The position numbers were made by a program, and so were the translations under genes. DNA of 64,000 bases from Candidatus Binatia bacterium (GTDB lineage: Bacteria; Desulfobacterota; Binatia; HRBIN30). The notes below the pieces were generated by a model. That model was given only the letters and a program-made list of their open reading frames with translations, made no database searches and had not been told where the DNA came from. Location: assembly GCA_023150935.1 (NCBI GenBank), contig JAKLJW010000013.1, positions 1 through 64,000 on the forward strand, read 5' to 3'. Numbering within the stretch: the first letter of the stretch is position 1; every line of letters starts with the position of its first letter. Positions 42,594 to 53,821 of the stretch are shown one piece after another.

Positions 42594-43805
42594 TCAACTC
42601 TGCCGTGCCGCCGCGGCGCGGGTGCCGACCGCGGCGTCGAACGCGGTATGCATGGCGCTGACCAGTTCCGGCCGGCAGAGCACGTCGAGCGCGGTCATGG
42701 CCAGGGCCTTGGCGCCATCGATCGCCGCGTGATGGCCGGTGTCGGACGCCGCCCAGCGCGCGAATTCCACCGAGTGGATCGCCACGCCCGGCGGAGCCGC
42801 CGCGATCATCGGGTGAATTGCCGGCACTATCTTGCTCACGTTTCCCATATCGGTGCTGCCCGCCACCGCGGCGCCGATCCCCGCCGGGCTCAGGAGCGAC
42901 CGGCCCAGGCTGGCGAGATTGCGCGCGTAGGCCTCGACGAGCGGCTGATTGGTGATCATGTCCGAGTAATCCTCGCCCACCGTCCGCAAGCTCAGCTCCG
43001 CGCCGCTGGCCGCCGCCCCGGCCCGGAAACACTCGGTGACCCGCTCCTTCAGGCGCTGCAGGTGCGCCTCGGTCCCGGCGCGAATGTAGAACAGGCCGGC
43101 AGCGCGCTCCGGCACGATGTTGGGCGCCTGCCCGCCGTCGGTGACGATGCCGTGGATGCGCTCGGTAGGGCGTATGTGCTGGCGCAGGTGCGCGATCGCC
43201 GTGTAGGCGGTCACCAGGCCGTCGAGTGCGTTAATGCCGCGATGCGGCGCCGCCGAGGCGTGCGCGGCGCGGCCGCTGTACACGGCCTCCACCTGACTGA
43301 TCGCCAGCACGTGCATCGACGACAGGTCGGCGCCCGCCGGGTGTACCATCATCGCCGCATCGAGGCCGGCAAACGCGCCCTGACGGGCCATGACGATCTT
43401 CCCGCCCCCGCCCTCTTCGGCGGGCGTACCGAGCACCACGACACTGCCCCCCGCTTCCGCAATGACCTCGGCCACCGCCGCGCCGGCGCCGGCACCGGCG
43501 GCGGCAATGATGTTGTGGCCACAGCCGTGCCCGATTCCCGGCAAGGCGTCGTACTCGCAAACGATCGCCACGTGCGGCCTGCCCTGACCGAGCCGGGCCG
43601 CGAAGGCCGTCGGCAACCCAAAGGCCCCCGCTTCGACCTCGAAACCGTTGGCGCCCAGGTACTCCGCCAACCACGCCGCAGCCCGGTACTCCTCGAACTT
43701 GAGCTCCGGGTGCGCGTGGATGCGCATACTGAGGTTGAGGAGGCGTTCCCGCTCGGCCTCCACGCGCATGCACGCCCGTTGCTTCAGGGCGGGGAGCAGG
43801 CTCAT
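42594..43805 (-). CDS. M20-family amidohydrolase/peptidase
   Basis: 403 aa zinc amidohydrolase of the M20D/ACY1L2 group (p-aminobenzoyl-glutamate or indoleacetyl-amino acid hydrolase-like). Metal and catalytic motifs: 'YDALPGIGHGCGHNIIAAAG', 'VVVLGTPAEEGGGGKIVM' (catalytic Glu), 'DAAMMVHPAGAD', and the late His in 'AASDTGHHAAIDGAKALAMT'. The dimerisation domain contains 'AHASAAPHRGINALDGLV'. Lies 10 bp after glpX and 104 bp before an amino acid transporter, suggesting release or use of N-acyl amino acids imported by that transporter. Confidence 0.9.
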   Translation of the reverse strand: MSLLPALKQRACMRVEAERERLLNLSMRIHAHPELKFEEYRAAAWLAEYLGANGFEVEAGAFGLPTAFAARLGQGRPHVAIVCEYDALPGIGHGCGHNIIAAAGAGAGAAVAEVIAEAGGSVVVLGTPAEEGGGGKIVMARQGAFAGLDAAMMVHPAGADLSSMHVLAISQVEAVYSGRAAHASAAPHRGINALDGLVTAYTAIAHLRQHIRPTERIHGIVTDGGQAPNIVPERAAGLFYIRAGTEAHLQRLKERVTECFRAGAAASGAELSLRTVGEDYSDMITNQPLVEAYARNLASLGRSLLSPAGIGAAVAGSTDMGNVSKIVPAIHPMIAAAPPGVAIHSVEFARWAASDTGHHAAIDGAKALAMTALDVLCRPELVSAMHTAFDAAVGTRAAAARQS

Positions 43806-43815
43806 CGTGCCGCCG

Positions 43816-44811
43816 TCAGAACTCCACGACCGCGTCGGGCGCGTCGCTCAAGTGAATGGTGTCGACGAACCGCACCACGCGCTGCCGCGCCGAGATCAAC
43901 AGCGAGCTGGTACGGTCGCCGTGCCCGAAGAAGCGCACCCCGCGCAGCAGCGTTCCGTCGGTCACACCGCTGGCGGCAAAGATTATCTCCGGTCCGGGCG
44001 CCAGGTCGCGCTCCGTGTAGACGCGGTTCGGATCCGCAATGCCCATCCTGGCGAGCCGGTTCTCGAACTTCTTGCGCTCCTCGGGCCCGGGCTTGGCCTG
44101 CACGAGACGACCTTCCATACTGCCGTTCAGGCAGCGCAGCGCGGCGGCGGTCAGAACCCCTTCAGGCGCGCCGCCGATGCCCATGACGGCGTGGACCCCG
44201 GTGCCGCGGATCGCCGCCGAGATCCCCGCCGACAGGTCGCCGTCGGAAATCAGGCGGATGCGCGCCCCGGCGGCGCGGATCTCCTCGATGAGCTTCTCGT
44301 GCCGGGGCCGGTCGAGGACGACGACGACGAGGTCCTGCACCGCGCGCCGCAGCCGCGCCGCGATCGCCTCCAGGTTGTCCTTCACGCAAGCGTCGATGTG
44401 TACCGCGCCCTTGGCCGCCGGACCGACGATCACCTTCTCCATGTAGCAGTCGGGGGCATTGAGGAGGCCGCCCTTGTTGGAGGCGGCCAGCACGGCGATG
44501 GCGCCCGGCGACCCGGTCGCGCACAGGTTGGTACCCTCGAGCGGGTCGACGGCGATCGACACCTCGGGATCGGTGGCGTTTCCGCGGCCGACCGACTCGC
44601 CGATAAACAGCATCGGCGCTTCGTCCCGCTCGCCCTCCCCGATCACGATCGTGCCGCGCATCGGCAGCCCGTCCATGGCTTGCCGCATCGCCTCGACAGC
44701 GACGCGATCGGAGTTGTGGCGGTCCCCTTCCCCCATGGTCCGCGCCGACGCTATCGCCGCCTCTTCGACGACACGAAGGAATTCGCGGGTCAACGTTTGC
44801 TCGATCGACAT
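43816..44811 (-). CDS. glpX: class II fructose-1,6-bisphosphatase
   Basis: 331 aa. Hydrolyses fructose 1,6-bisphosphate in gluconeogenesis. Motifs: '[20 protein letters not shown]', '[17 protein letters not shown]' (metal Glu), '[20 protein letters not shown]' (Li+-sensitive D-P-L-E-G-T motif), and '[19 protein letters not shown]'. ATG 44811 gives the usual family start '[19 protein letters not shown]'; upstream in-frame starts add unrelated sequence. First gene of a leftward run with the M20 hydrolase and ABC transporter; divergent from the RlmN-like gene. Confidence 0.95.
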   Translation of the reverse strand: MSIEQTLTREFLRVVEEAAIASARTMGEGDRHNSDRVAVEAMRQAMDGLPMRGTIVIGEGERDEAPMLFIGESVGRGNATDPEVSIAVDPLEGTNLCATGSPGAIAVLAASNKGGLLNAPDCYMEKVIVGPAAKGAVHIDACVKDNLEAIAARLRRAVQDLVVVVLDRPRHEKLIEEIRAAGARIRLISDGDLSAGISAAIRGTGVHAVMGIGGAPEGVLTAAALRCLNGSMEGRLVQAKPGPEERKKFENRLARMGIADPNRVYTERDLAPGPEIIFAASGVTDGTLLRGVRFFGHGDRTSSLLISARQRVVRFVDTIHLSDAPDAVVEF

Positions 44812-44936
44812 CGGGTTCGTCCTTTCCCTGTGGCTCCGAGTCGGGCCTCGCAGCCCTTGCGGCGGCTGTATCACGGACCCGAACGAATTCTCAAATGCGG
44901 CGTGCGCGACGCCGTCGTGCCGTGCGATAAGAGGGC

Positions 44937-45920
44937 ATGCGGACGGCGACCCCGACCCCACCGCACTCGCCGCTCGCGGTCACCCGGATCGTGCCGGGCG
45001 CCGGGGCCGTGAAATTCTGCCTCGCTGCGGGCGGCCCCCCGGACGCGCCGCTCGAAGCGGAGGCGGTACTCATGCGCATGGCCGGCTACGGCGGCACGCA
45101 GTGGTACACGCTGTGCGTCTCGTCGCAGATCGGCTGCGGAGTGGGTTGTCCGTTCTGCGAGACCGGCCGGATGGGCCGGCGCGGGGACCTCGGCGCCGAG
45201 GCCATCGTCGCTCAGTACCTGGCCGCCCGCCGCTGGCTGGAGCCCCAGGGGGAGAGCATCCGCAATGTCGTGTTCATGGGTATGGGCGAGCCGCTGGATA
45301 ACCTCGATGCGGTCCTCGGCGCACTGACCACGCTCGGCGATCCGAAGGGCATCGCGTTGCCGCTGTCGCGGGTCACCCTCTCGACCGTGGGTCGTCGCGC
45401 CGGTCTGGCGCGGCTGGCCGAACTCGCCCGGCAGCCGCCGTGGGCGGATCTGCGGCTGGCGATATCCCTGCACGCGGTCACCGACGGGTTGCGTAACCGA
45501 TTGGTCCCAGCGAACCGGGCCATGCCGCTGCCGGAGCTGCGGGAGGCGCTTCGTGCCTATCCGTTGAAGCGACGGGGCCGTCTGCTGCTCCAGTACACCC
45601 TGCTCGGCGGGGTCAACGACGCCGTCGCCGATGCCGAGGCGCTGGCCGAGTGGTGCCGGTCGCTGCGTTGCACGGTCAACGTGATCCCGTACAACCCGCA
45701 GCGCGACCCGCGATGGGTAACGCCGTCCGCGGCCACGATCGGGGTCTTTCTCGACCGGTTGCGGCGCGCCGGGGTGCGCGCAAAGTGCCGCCGGACCCAC
45801 GGTGCCGAGGTCTTCGCCGCCTGCGGACAACTCGGTACCCGGCAAGGCAAATCGGGGCTTCAAAAAGATCTGGAATTCGGCCTAAGATCGGTCGACAGTA
45901 GGCACATACCCTCCGAATAG
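44937..45920 (+). CDS. RlmN/Cfr-like radical SAM methyltransferase lacking the N-terminal domain
   Basis: 327 aa. Radical SAM cluster Cys67-x3-Cys71-x2-Cys74 ('[15 protein letters not shown]'), preceded by Cys60 in '[10 protein letters not shown]' and with Cys296 in '[11 protein letters not shown]'; the last two correspond to the methyl-carrier and resolving cysteines of RlmN, so the dual-methyltransferase chemistry (C2 methylation of adenine in RNA) is conserved. '[14 protein letters not shown]' and '[18 protein letters not shown]' are also RlmN signatures. Compared with RlmN (about 370 aa) the N-terminal accessory domain is about 60 residues shorter, so the target may differ from A2503/tRNA. 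A canonical rlmN may exist elsewhere. Confidence 0.85.
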   Translation: MRTATPTPPHSPLAVTRIVPGAGAVKFCLAAGGPPDAPLEAEAVLMRMAGYGGTQWYTLCVSSQIGCGVGCPFCETGRMGRRGDLGAEAIVAQYLAARRWLEPQGESIRNVVFMGMGEPLDNLDAVLGALTTLGDPKGIALPLSRVTLSTVGRRAGLARLAELARQPPWADLRLAISLHAVTDGLRNRLVPANRAMPLPELREALRAYPLKRRGRLLLQYTLLGGVNDAVADAEALAEWCRSLRCTVNVIPYNPQRDPRWVTPSAATIGVFLDRLRRAGVRAKCRRTHGAEVFAACGQLGTRQGKSGLQKDLEFGLRSVDSRHIPSE

Positions 45921-45932
45921 AAAGGCTTGTCC

Positions 45933-46235
45933 GTGCACTGGCTAATCCTCATCCCTTGCTACTTCTTCGGCGCCATGAGTCTGCTCGCTTTGTTCATGTT
46001 GTGCAGCCGGCTGTTGCGGCTCAGGCTGCCCATCGACTGGCTGGTCGGCATCGCCATTGCCGTTGCGGCGGTGGCCGTCGTTGCGCCACTGGCGCTGGGC
46101 GTGGTCGATCTGCACGCGGTGTCCGGCCGGGCGGTGCTGGTCGTCGGGCTGGCGTCGTTCGTCCTGACCGGCATCGACGTGGCGGTGGCGCGCCTGCTGC
46201 CGTTGCCGCTCGACCGCGACATCGAACGTCTGTAG
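45933..46235 (+). CDS. small three-helix membrane protein
   Basis: 100 aa from GTG 45933 (AAAGG site 8 bp before); a TTG at 45927 is possible but too close to the site. Three membrane helices: 'HWLILIPCYFFGAMSLLALF', 'VGIAIAVAAVAVVAPLALGV' and 'AVLVVGLASFVLTGIDVAVA'. No family recognised. Begins 12 bp after the RlmN-like gene and ends in front of two hairpins, so it is probably its operon partner. Confidence 0.6.
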   Translation: MHWLILIPCYFFGAMSLLALFMLCSRLLRLRLPIDWLVGIAIAVAAVAVVAPLALGVVDLHAVSGRAVLVVGLASFVLTGIDVAVARLLPLPLDRDIERL

Positions 46236-46240
46236 AAATG

Positions 46241-46264
46241 CCCGCCGCCGCAAGTCGCGGCGGG
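46241..46264 (+). terminator. hairpin after the small membrane-protein gene
   Basis: CCCGCCGC / GCGGCGGG, perfect 8-bp stem with 8-nt loop, 5 bp after the stop. No T-run follows, so intrinsic termination is likely weak. Confidence 0.45.
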
Positions 46265-46288
46265 TACCGGAGCACACGATAACGGATC

Positions 46289-46316
46289 GTTCCGGGCCCT
46301 GTGCCGGGCCCGGAAC
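46289..46316. terminator. strong GC hairpin
   Basis: GTTCCGGGCCC / GGGCCCGGAAC, perfect 11-bp stem with 6-nt loop TGTGCC, no T-run. Located between the membrane-protein gene and the flavoprotein gene; may act as terminator, mRNA stabiliser or protein site. Confidence 0.45.
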
Positions 46317-46413
46317 GGGTAGGTGTCGTGCCCCGTATCAGCGACCGGAACATGGGACGGGCAGCCGAACGTGGGCCGGGCAACCGCGAGGGTTGCCCCA
46401 GCCGGAGGGCGAG

Positions 46414-48027
46414 ATGGACCGCAGGCGCAGTTTCTGGGGCTGGGGTTGGGAGGACGAGGCGCTGTCGGCCGAGGCGCAACAGCGTCTGGGTGCACTGGTC
46501 GCGGCGCGCCTCGGGCTCGGCGAACTCACCGCCACCCCGCCGCCGCGTCTCGAAGAGCTGACGCTGCGCGCGCCGCGCATCGCACCGCCGGCGGCCCTGG
46601 CGTCGATCTGCTCGACGACGCCGGCCGACCGCGCCGGGCACACTTACGGCAAATCATTTCGCGACATCGTCCGTGGCCTGCGTCGTCTCTATCCCAACCC
46701 ACCCGACTTCGTCGCCTTCCCGCGCTCGGAGGACGAGATCGCCGGGCTGCTCGAATGGTGCACGGCGCGCAATGTGGCGGCTATACCCTACGGCGGCGGA
46801 TCGAGCGTCGTCGGCGGCGTCGAGGCGCCGCCCGATGCGGCCTGCGCCGGCGTGGTCTCGATCGATTTGCGGCATTTCGACCGCGTCCTCGCCATCGACC
46901 CGGTAGCGCGCGCCGCCCGCATTCAGGCCGGCGTGTACGGCCCCGCCCTCGAAGATCAGTTGCGCCCGCACGGCTTCACGCTGCGCCACTTCCCACAGTC
47001 GTTCGAGCTGTCCACGTTGGGCGGCTGGATCGCGACGCGGTCCGGCGGCCATTACGCGACCCTGTACACGCACATCGACGACTTCGTCGAATCGCTGCGC
47101 GTCGTAACCCCGCGCGGGGTGGTCGAGTCGAGACGGCTGCCGGGCTCGGGCGCGGGTCCCAGTCCCGACCGGCTGTTCATCGGCTCCGAAGGCATTCTCG
47201 GCATCATCACCGAGGCCTGGATGCGGCTGCAGGCGCGGCCCCGCTTCCGCAGTGCCGTATCGGTCCCCTTTCCCGACTTCGCCGCCGGCGTCGACGCGAC
47301 CCGGGCCATCTCGCAGGCGGGACTCTATCCGGCCAACTGCCGTCTGCTCGACGCCGGCGAAGCGCTCACTGCGGGAGTCGGTACCGATACCGTCCTGCTG
47401 CTCGCCTTCGAATTTGCGGACCACGCACCGGATGCGTGGATGGCGCGGGCGCTCGAGTGCTGTCGCGACCACGGCGGAGTTGTTCCCGCAGGCGCCGGAC
47501 GGACACGCACGGCCGGCGCGGGCGGAGCGGACGAAACCGCGGGGGCCTGGCGGCGATCGTTTCTGCAGATGCCGTACTTGCGCGACGCACTGGTCGGTCT
47601 GGGCATGATCAGCGAGACCTTCGAGACGGCGATCACGTGGGATCGTTTCGCGGCGTTCCACGCGGGCGTCAGCGCCGCGGTCGAGGACGTCCTGCGGCGC
47701 GTTTGCAAGGGCGGCCAGATGACCTGCCGGTTCACGCACGTCTACCCCGACGGCCCCGCACCTTACTTCACGGTGGTGGCGCCGAGTCGCCCCGAAGCGC
47801 AGCTCGAACACTGGGACATCGTCAAGTCGGCGGCCGCCGACGCGATCGTCAGGCTGGGCGGAACGATCACGCACCACCATGCGGTGGGACGCGATCATCG
47901 CCCGTGGTACGACCGCCAGCGGCCGCCCCTGTTCGCCGCGGCACTGGCGGCCGCCAAGCGCGTGCTCGACCCCGGCGCGGTCCTCAATCCGGGGGTTCTC
48001 ATCGACCCCACGCGGGAGTGCCCATGA
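46414..48027 (+). CDS. FAD-linked oxidase, alkyldihydroxyacetonephosphate-synthase-like
   Basis: 537 aa. VAO/PCMH-fold flavoprotein: FAD-binding 'YGGGSSVVGGVEAP', 'GVYGPALEDQLRPHGFTLRH', 'SFELSTLGGWIATRSGGHYA', 'RLFIGSEGILGIITEAW'. The C-terminal domain has 'MTCRFTHVYPDGPAPYFTVV' and the AGPS-type tail 'ITHHHAVGRDHRPWY', whose His-rich stretch is catalytic in alkylglycerone-phosphate synthase. Ether-lipid synthesis is therefore possible, but D-lactate-dehydrogenase-like relatives share the fold and no acyltransferase partner is present. ATG 46414 has a GGAGGG site. Confidence 0.85.
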   Translation: MDRRRSFWGWGWEDEALSAEAQQRLGALVAARLGLGELTATPPPRLEELTLRAPRIAPPAALASICSTTPADRAGHTYGKSFRDIVRGLRRLYPNPPDFVAFPRSEDEIAGLLEWCTARNVAAIPYGGGSSVVGGVEAPPDAACAGVVSIDLRHFDRVLAIDPVARAARIQAGVYGPALEDQLRPHGFTLRHFPQSFELSTLGGWIATRSGGHYATLYTHIDDFVESLRVVTPRGVVESRRLPGSGAGPSPDRLFIGSEGILGIITEAWMRLQARPRFRSAVSVPFPDFAAGVDATRAISQAGLYPANCRLLDAGEALTAGVGTDTVLLLAFEFADHAPDAWMARALECCRDHGGVVPAGAGRTRTAGAGGADETAGAWRRSFLQMPYLRDALVGLGMISETFETAITWDRFAAFHAGVSAAVEDVLRRVCKGGQMTCRFTHVYPDGPAPYFTVVAPSRPEAQLEHWDIVKSAAADAIVRLGGTITHHHAVGRDHRPWYDRQRPPLFAAALAAAKRVLDPGAVLNPGVLIDPTRECP

Positions 48028-48070
48028 CCTGGCGGTCGTCTCACGACGACGAAAACGCGGTCCCCCCGGC

Positions 48071-48147
48071 GGGGTCGGGGTCGGAATCGTTATCGGGATC
48101 GAGGGAATCGGATCGATACCGATACCGATGCCGATACCGACGCCGAT
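48071..48147. repeat. GATACC/GGTATC hexamer array
   Basis: Degenerate six-base repeats (GATCGATACCGATACCGATG and neighbours) in the 298-bp gap before the citrate synthase gene. Inverted relative to the array at 15838-15870. Confidence 0.6.
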
Positions 48148-48325
48148 GGCTGCCCGCCATTGCGCTTGCCCCCCGGTCCCCATCCACCCCGATCTTCGAA
48201 GGAGGCGGACACCAACCCCCGGAGGGGCACCGAGCCGGCTTCGTGACTGGAGCCGGCGGCCGATTCCGCTTATGGTGCGGGCGGTCGCCGGCGACAGCGG
48301 GCGGCAACGAGACGGGAGCGAAGCG

Positions 48326-49618
48326 ATGGCCAGGGAGACTTTGACGGTTACGGACAACCGCACCGGGCGAAACTACGAACTGCAGATCCGGGACGGTGCA
48401 ATAACGGCGGGGGAGCTGGCGCAGATCAAGGCCGGCGCCGACGACGCCGGGCTGCTGAGCTTCGATCCGGCCTTGCGCAACACGGCCACCTGCCGCAGTG
48501 CGATCACGTATCAGGACGGCACCACGGGTATCCTGCGCCATCGCGGCTATGCGATCGAGGACCTGGCCGCCCACTCGACCTATCTCGAGGTTGCCTATCT
48601 CATTTTCCACGGCGAGTTGCCGACCGCCGCGCAGTTCCGCGCCTGGCAGACGGAAATTGCCGAAAACTACCTGATCCACGAGAACGTGGCCCGGTTCCTC
48701 GACGGCTTCCGCTACGACGCGCACCCGATGGGCGTGCTGGTCAGCACCGTGGCGGCACTGTCGACTTTCTTCCCCGAGGGACAGATCATCGACGATCCGG
48801 CGGTACGCCGCCGGCAGGCGATACGGCTGCTGGGCCAGGTGCCCACCCTCGCCGCCTTCGCTCACCGCCGCCGCCTCGGCATGCCCTACGCGTACCCGGA
48901 CATGGAGCTGTCGTACATCGGCAACTTCCTGAACATGATGTTCCGCATGACCGAATTGCGTTACGAGCCCGACCCGGTGGTCGAGCGGGCCCTGGACGTC
49001 CTGTTCATCCTGCACGCCGACCACGGCCAGGCCTGTTCGACGACGACAATGCGGTGCGTGGGCAGTGCCCGAACCGATCCGTACTGCTCGGCGGCGGCGG
49101 CCGCCGCGGCGCTTTACGGGCGATTCCACGGCGAGGGCTTCGATGCGGTGATCGCGATGCTCGAAGGAATCGGCACGCCGAGCGGCATCGACGCGTTCGT
49201 CGAAGGGGTCAAGGCGCGCCGCGAGGAGCCGCCGGGCTTTGGCCACCGCCTTTACAGAACGTACGACCCGCGCGCCCGCATATTGCGCCAGGAGGCCGAG
49301 AAGGTGTTCGCAGTCACCGGCCGTCCGGCGATTTTCGACATCGCCCTGCGACTCGACGATCGCGCGCAGACGGATCCCTACTTTGCGGAGCAGTCTCTTT
49401 ATCCGATCGTCGACTACTACGAGGCCATCATCTACCACGCCATCGGGTTCCCAGCCGAGGTCTTTCCCGTGCTCTTTGCCCTGCCGCGCTTCGTCGGCTG
49501 GGTGTCGCAGTGGGACGAGATGCTCGCCGACCCGAGCCACAAGACGTATCGTCCGCGGCAGATCTACACGGGAGCCGGGGAGCGGTCGTACGTGCCGCTC
49601 GGCGCGCGCCGGGAGTGA
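48326..49618 (+). CDS. gltA: citrate synthase
   Basis: 430 aa. Condenses oxaloacetate and acetyl-CoA at the entry of the TCA cycle. N-terminal 'SAITYQDGTTGILRHRGYAI', then 'LSYIGNFLNMMF', the His block 'LFILHADHGQACSTTTMRCV' (His230/His233), catalytic His268 in 'LYGRFHGEGFDAV', and 'GFGHRLYRTYDPRA' with His307 and catalytic Asp314. Two departures from the usual consensus are notable: HADHEQNxSTS is HADHGQACSTT, and HGGANEA is HGEGFDA. It may be a citrate synthase variant or a 2-methylcitrate/related synthase. ATG 48326 with GGGAG site. Upstream of mdh and sucC. Confidence 0.88.
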   Translation: MARETLTVTDNRTGRNYELQIRDGAITAGELAQIKAGADDAGLLSFDPALRNTATCRSAITYQDGTTGILRHRGYAIEDLAAHSTYLEVAYLIFHGELPTAAQFRAWQTEIAENYLIHENVARFLDGFRYDAHPMGVLVSTVAALSTFFPEGQIIDDPAVRRRQAIRLLGQVPTLAAFAHRRRLGMPYAYPDMELSYIGNFLNMMFRMTELRYEPDPVVERALDVLFILHADHGQACSTTTMRCVGSARTDPYCSAAAAAAALYGRFHGEGFDAVIAMLEGIGTPSGIDAFVEGVKARREEPPGFGHRLYRTYDPRARILRQEAEKVFAVTGRPAIFDIALRLDDRAQTDPYFAEQSLYPIVDYYEAIIYHAIGFPAEVFPVLFALPRFVGWVSQWDEMLADPSHKTYRPRQIYTGAGERSYVPLGARRE

Positions 49619-49721
49619 GGGCGAGCCATGCGCAACCACCCGCCCTGTTGCATCGGCGCCGCGGCCGGGGCATTTACGTCGCGCGGTCGACCGACACCGT
49701 GGCCATCGACCAGGAGCTGAC

Positions 49722-50255
49722 GTGACCAGCACAAAGCAACAGACGAAGCGTAAACCGGCACCGACGAAGCCGAAGACGCGCTCGGCGCGCCGTCGGCCCC
49801 AGCCCCAACCGGTTCGGGTGCCGCTGTTGCAGGCCGACGATATTCGCACCATTCTCATGGATATCGCCTCGACGGTCGCGCCCGGCGACGTTATCGAGCT
49901 GCTCGGCCATGCCGACGAACTGAGAACCCGCGCCGCCGAGATGAACGCCCCGCACGTCGATTTGTTCCGGGCGCAGCTCGACCTCGCCCTCGCGTGCCTC
50001 ACCGACCACATCGCCGGCGACTGCCCGCAGATCCCGTACTCCACCATCGGCCTGCTTGCTGGCGCCGTATGCTACTTCTCCGACCAGCTCGATGTGATCC
50101 CCGACTTCCTTCCGAACGTGGGGCAGCTCGACGACGCCGTGGTCCTGGCGATGGCTTTCCACATGGGCGAGGCCGGCCTGCGCCGCTACTGCGACTGGAA
50201 GGGCATCGACCTCGAACCGCTGCGCCACACCGATCCGATTCCGGCGTACCGCTGA
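49722..50255 (+). CDS. YkvA-family (DUF1232) protein
   Basis: 177 aa from GTG 49722. The first 30 residues are a basic Lys/Arg/Pro/Gln tail. The DUF1232 signature is 'IGLLAGAVCYFSDQLDVIPD' followed by 'FLPNVGQLDDAVVLAMAF', a short membrane-associated motif with conserved PDxLP spacing. Function of the family is unknown. Longer in-frame starts overlap the citrate synthase gene and are rejected. Confidence 0.82.
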   Translation: MTSTKQQTKRKPAPTKPKTRSARRRPQPQPVRVPLLQADDIRTILMDIASTVAPGDVIELLGHADELRTRAAEMNAPHVDLFRAQLDLALACLTDHIAGDCPQIPYSTIGLLAGAVCYFSDQLDVIPDFLPNVGQLDDAVVLAMAFHMGEAGLRRYCDWKGIDLEPLRHTDPIPAYR

Positions 50256-50387
50256 CGAGCCGCGCGCCCGGCTCGATCGAACCCCGACTTGCCCGTGGCC
50301 GGGGAGGCGGTGTATAGGGCACTCGACGTACTCGCACCGTTCGTGTGCGCGTCCCGCCAACGGCGAGCGGCGCGCCCGCCGCGGTAA

Positions 50388-51347
<960 letters not shown>

Positions 51348-51519
51348 AAGCCGGGCACCGATTTCGCCTATGCGCTGCTAACGAACTGAGGACCCGAGCA
51401 ACCCGCCGCTCGAGACCCCGGCGGCTCGGCACACCAAGAACCCACCTTCGCCCTTCGGACCCGGAGTGCGGCCGCTTGCGGCGGCCGCGGGTAAGCGGGG
51501 CGGCGGGCAGGAGATCCGG

Positions 51520-52686
<1,167 letters not shown>

Positions 52687-52921
52687 CCCCTCGACCCACA
52701 GGCTACTGTGGAAAACCTGTGAACAGCGAACTTCCGGGCCACCGGCAACGCGGCCCGCTTTGGAATGCCCGCCAAACGGGCACACCCCTAAGCCCCGAAT
52801 CCGGCTGTTATCCTGCGGCCTTACCGCCCGGATGTGGAGCGGATTCTGGCTTCGGTTCACCAAACGTTCACATAACGACCGGAAAAGCCGCCGTGTTGAT
52901 AACCCAGGCCCGGCCGGGTGG

Positions 52922-53650
52922 TCAGAGATCCTTGCGGACCACAACGTCCTCGGTACCGGCGGCGACGGATTCCTGCTTGCCGTCGATGTAGAGGCGGGCA
53001 ACCAGCTCGTTGCTGTTGGTACTGCGGAACACGGCGCTGACGGCCTCCTGCGGCTTCTGCAGGAAGTAGATGCTGGGCGTGGTCGGGACCGGATCGGCAG
53101 CGGAGCGCTGCCCGAGCTGGTGGGTGGTATCGATGTCGCCCATGGTCCCGCTGAACTGAATGCCGAACGTGCCCGGCTGCTCGTCGTCCACGTAACAGCT
53201 AAAGACCCCGGGCACCGGTGCGCAGACGTCGAAGCGTACCTCCGGATCGGGCGGGCGCAGCGCCGGCGGATTATTGGCTGCGGTCTGCAGCGTAATCGTG
53301 CTGCCCGGTCCGTCGCTGATCCGGAACAGATCCGCGCCGCCCCCGGTTACCACCAGCCGCACGCGAATCGCGCCCTCGCCGACTTGCTTGAAGCGGCCGC
53401 TGTACGGCGGACCGGCGCCTTCGAGGACGAAGTTGAACACGGACGTCGCGGTAAAGACGGTGCCCGCCAGCGACGTGTACTCGATCTGCCCGCCGGCCAG
53501 CGACTCCACTTCGAAGGTCGCCGTGCCCTCCAGCGGCTCCACCTGATAACGGACTTCCGGGTAGGTGGCAGGGTTGCTGCCGCCTTCGCCGCATGCGCTC
53601 GCGCCGGCGAGCAGCAGGACCAGTACACACGCCAGCGCGGCCCTTTTCAT
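52922..53650 (-). CDS. putative lipoprotein
   Basis: 242 aa. ATG 53650 opens '[20 protein letters not shown]', a lipoprotein signal peptide with a lipobox-like ASAC (Cys20 as the modified residue). The mature part is beta-rich with '[20 protein letters not shown]', '[20 protein letters not shown]' and a single later Cys pair ('[16 protein letters not shown]'). No enzyme motif; family not recognised. In-frame starts farther upstream (to 53848) lie beyond the signal peptide and overlap the divergent radical SAM gene. Confidence 0.7.
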   Translation of the reverse strand: MKRAALACVLVLLLAGASACGEGGSNPATYPEVRYQVEPLEGTATFEVESLAGGQIEYTSLAGTVFTATSVFNFVLEGAGPPYSGRFKQVGEGAIRVRLVVTGGGADLFRISDGPGSTITLQTAANNPPALRPPDPEVRFDVCAPVPGVFSCYVDDEQPGTFGIQFSGTMGDIDTTHQLGQRSAADPVPTTPSIYFLQKPQEAVSAVFRSTNSNELVARLYIDGKQESVAAGTEDVVVRKDL

Positions 53651-53821
53651 CGCCGTTCTTGTCGCAGCAACGCCGCGGAGCGTCAAGGCGCGCACACGGC
53701 GCCGGTCGCCGCGGCACCGCTCCGAACGCGGCCGAGGGTGGCTGGACAAGCGGGCGTTGCATAGGGCAAAATCCGTGATCAATCCGTCAGCATCGAGGAG
53801 GCGTAAACGCGGAGGCAAACC

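Noticed and set aside
52700..52900. Possible replication-origin-like stretch (CTGTGGAAAACCTGTGAAC and TTGATAACC)
   Set aside because: No true DnaA boxes (TTATCCACA) and no dnaA/dnaN neighbours; short AT-richer intergenic DNA explains it.
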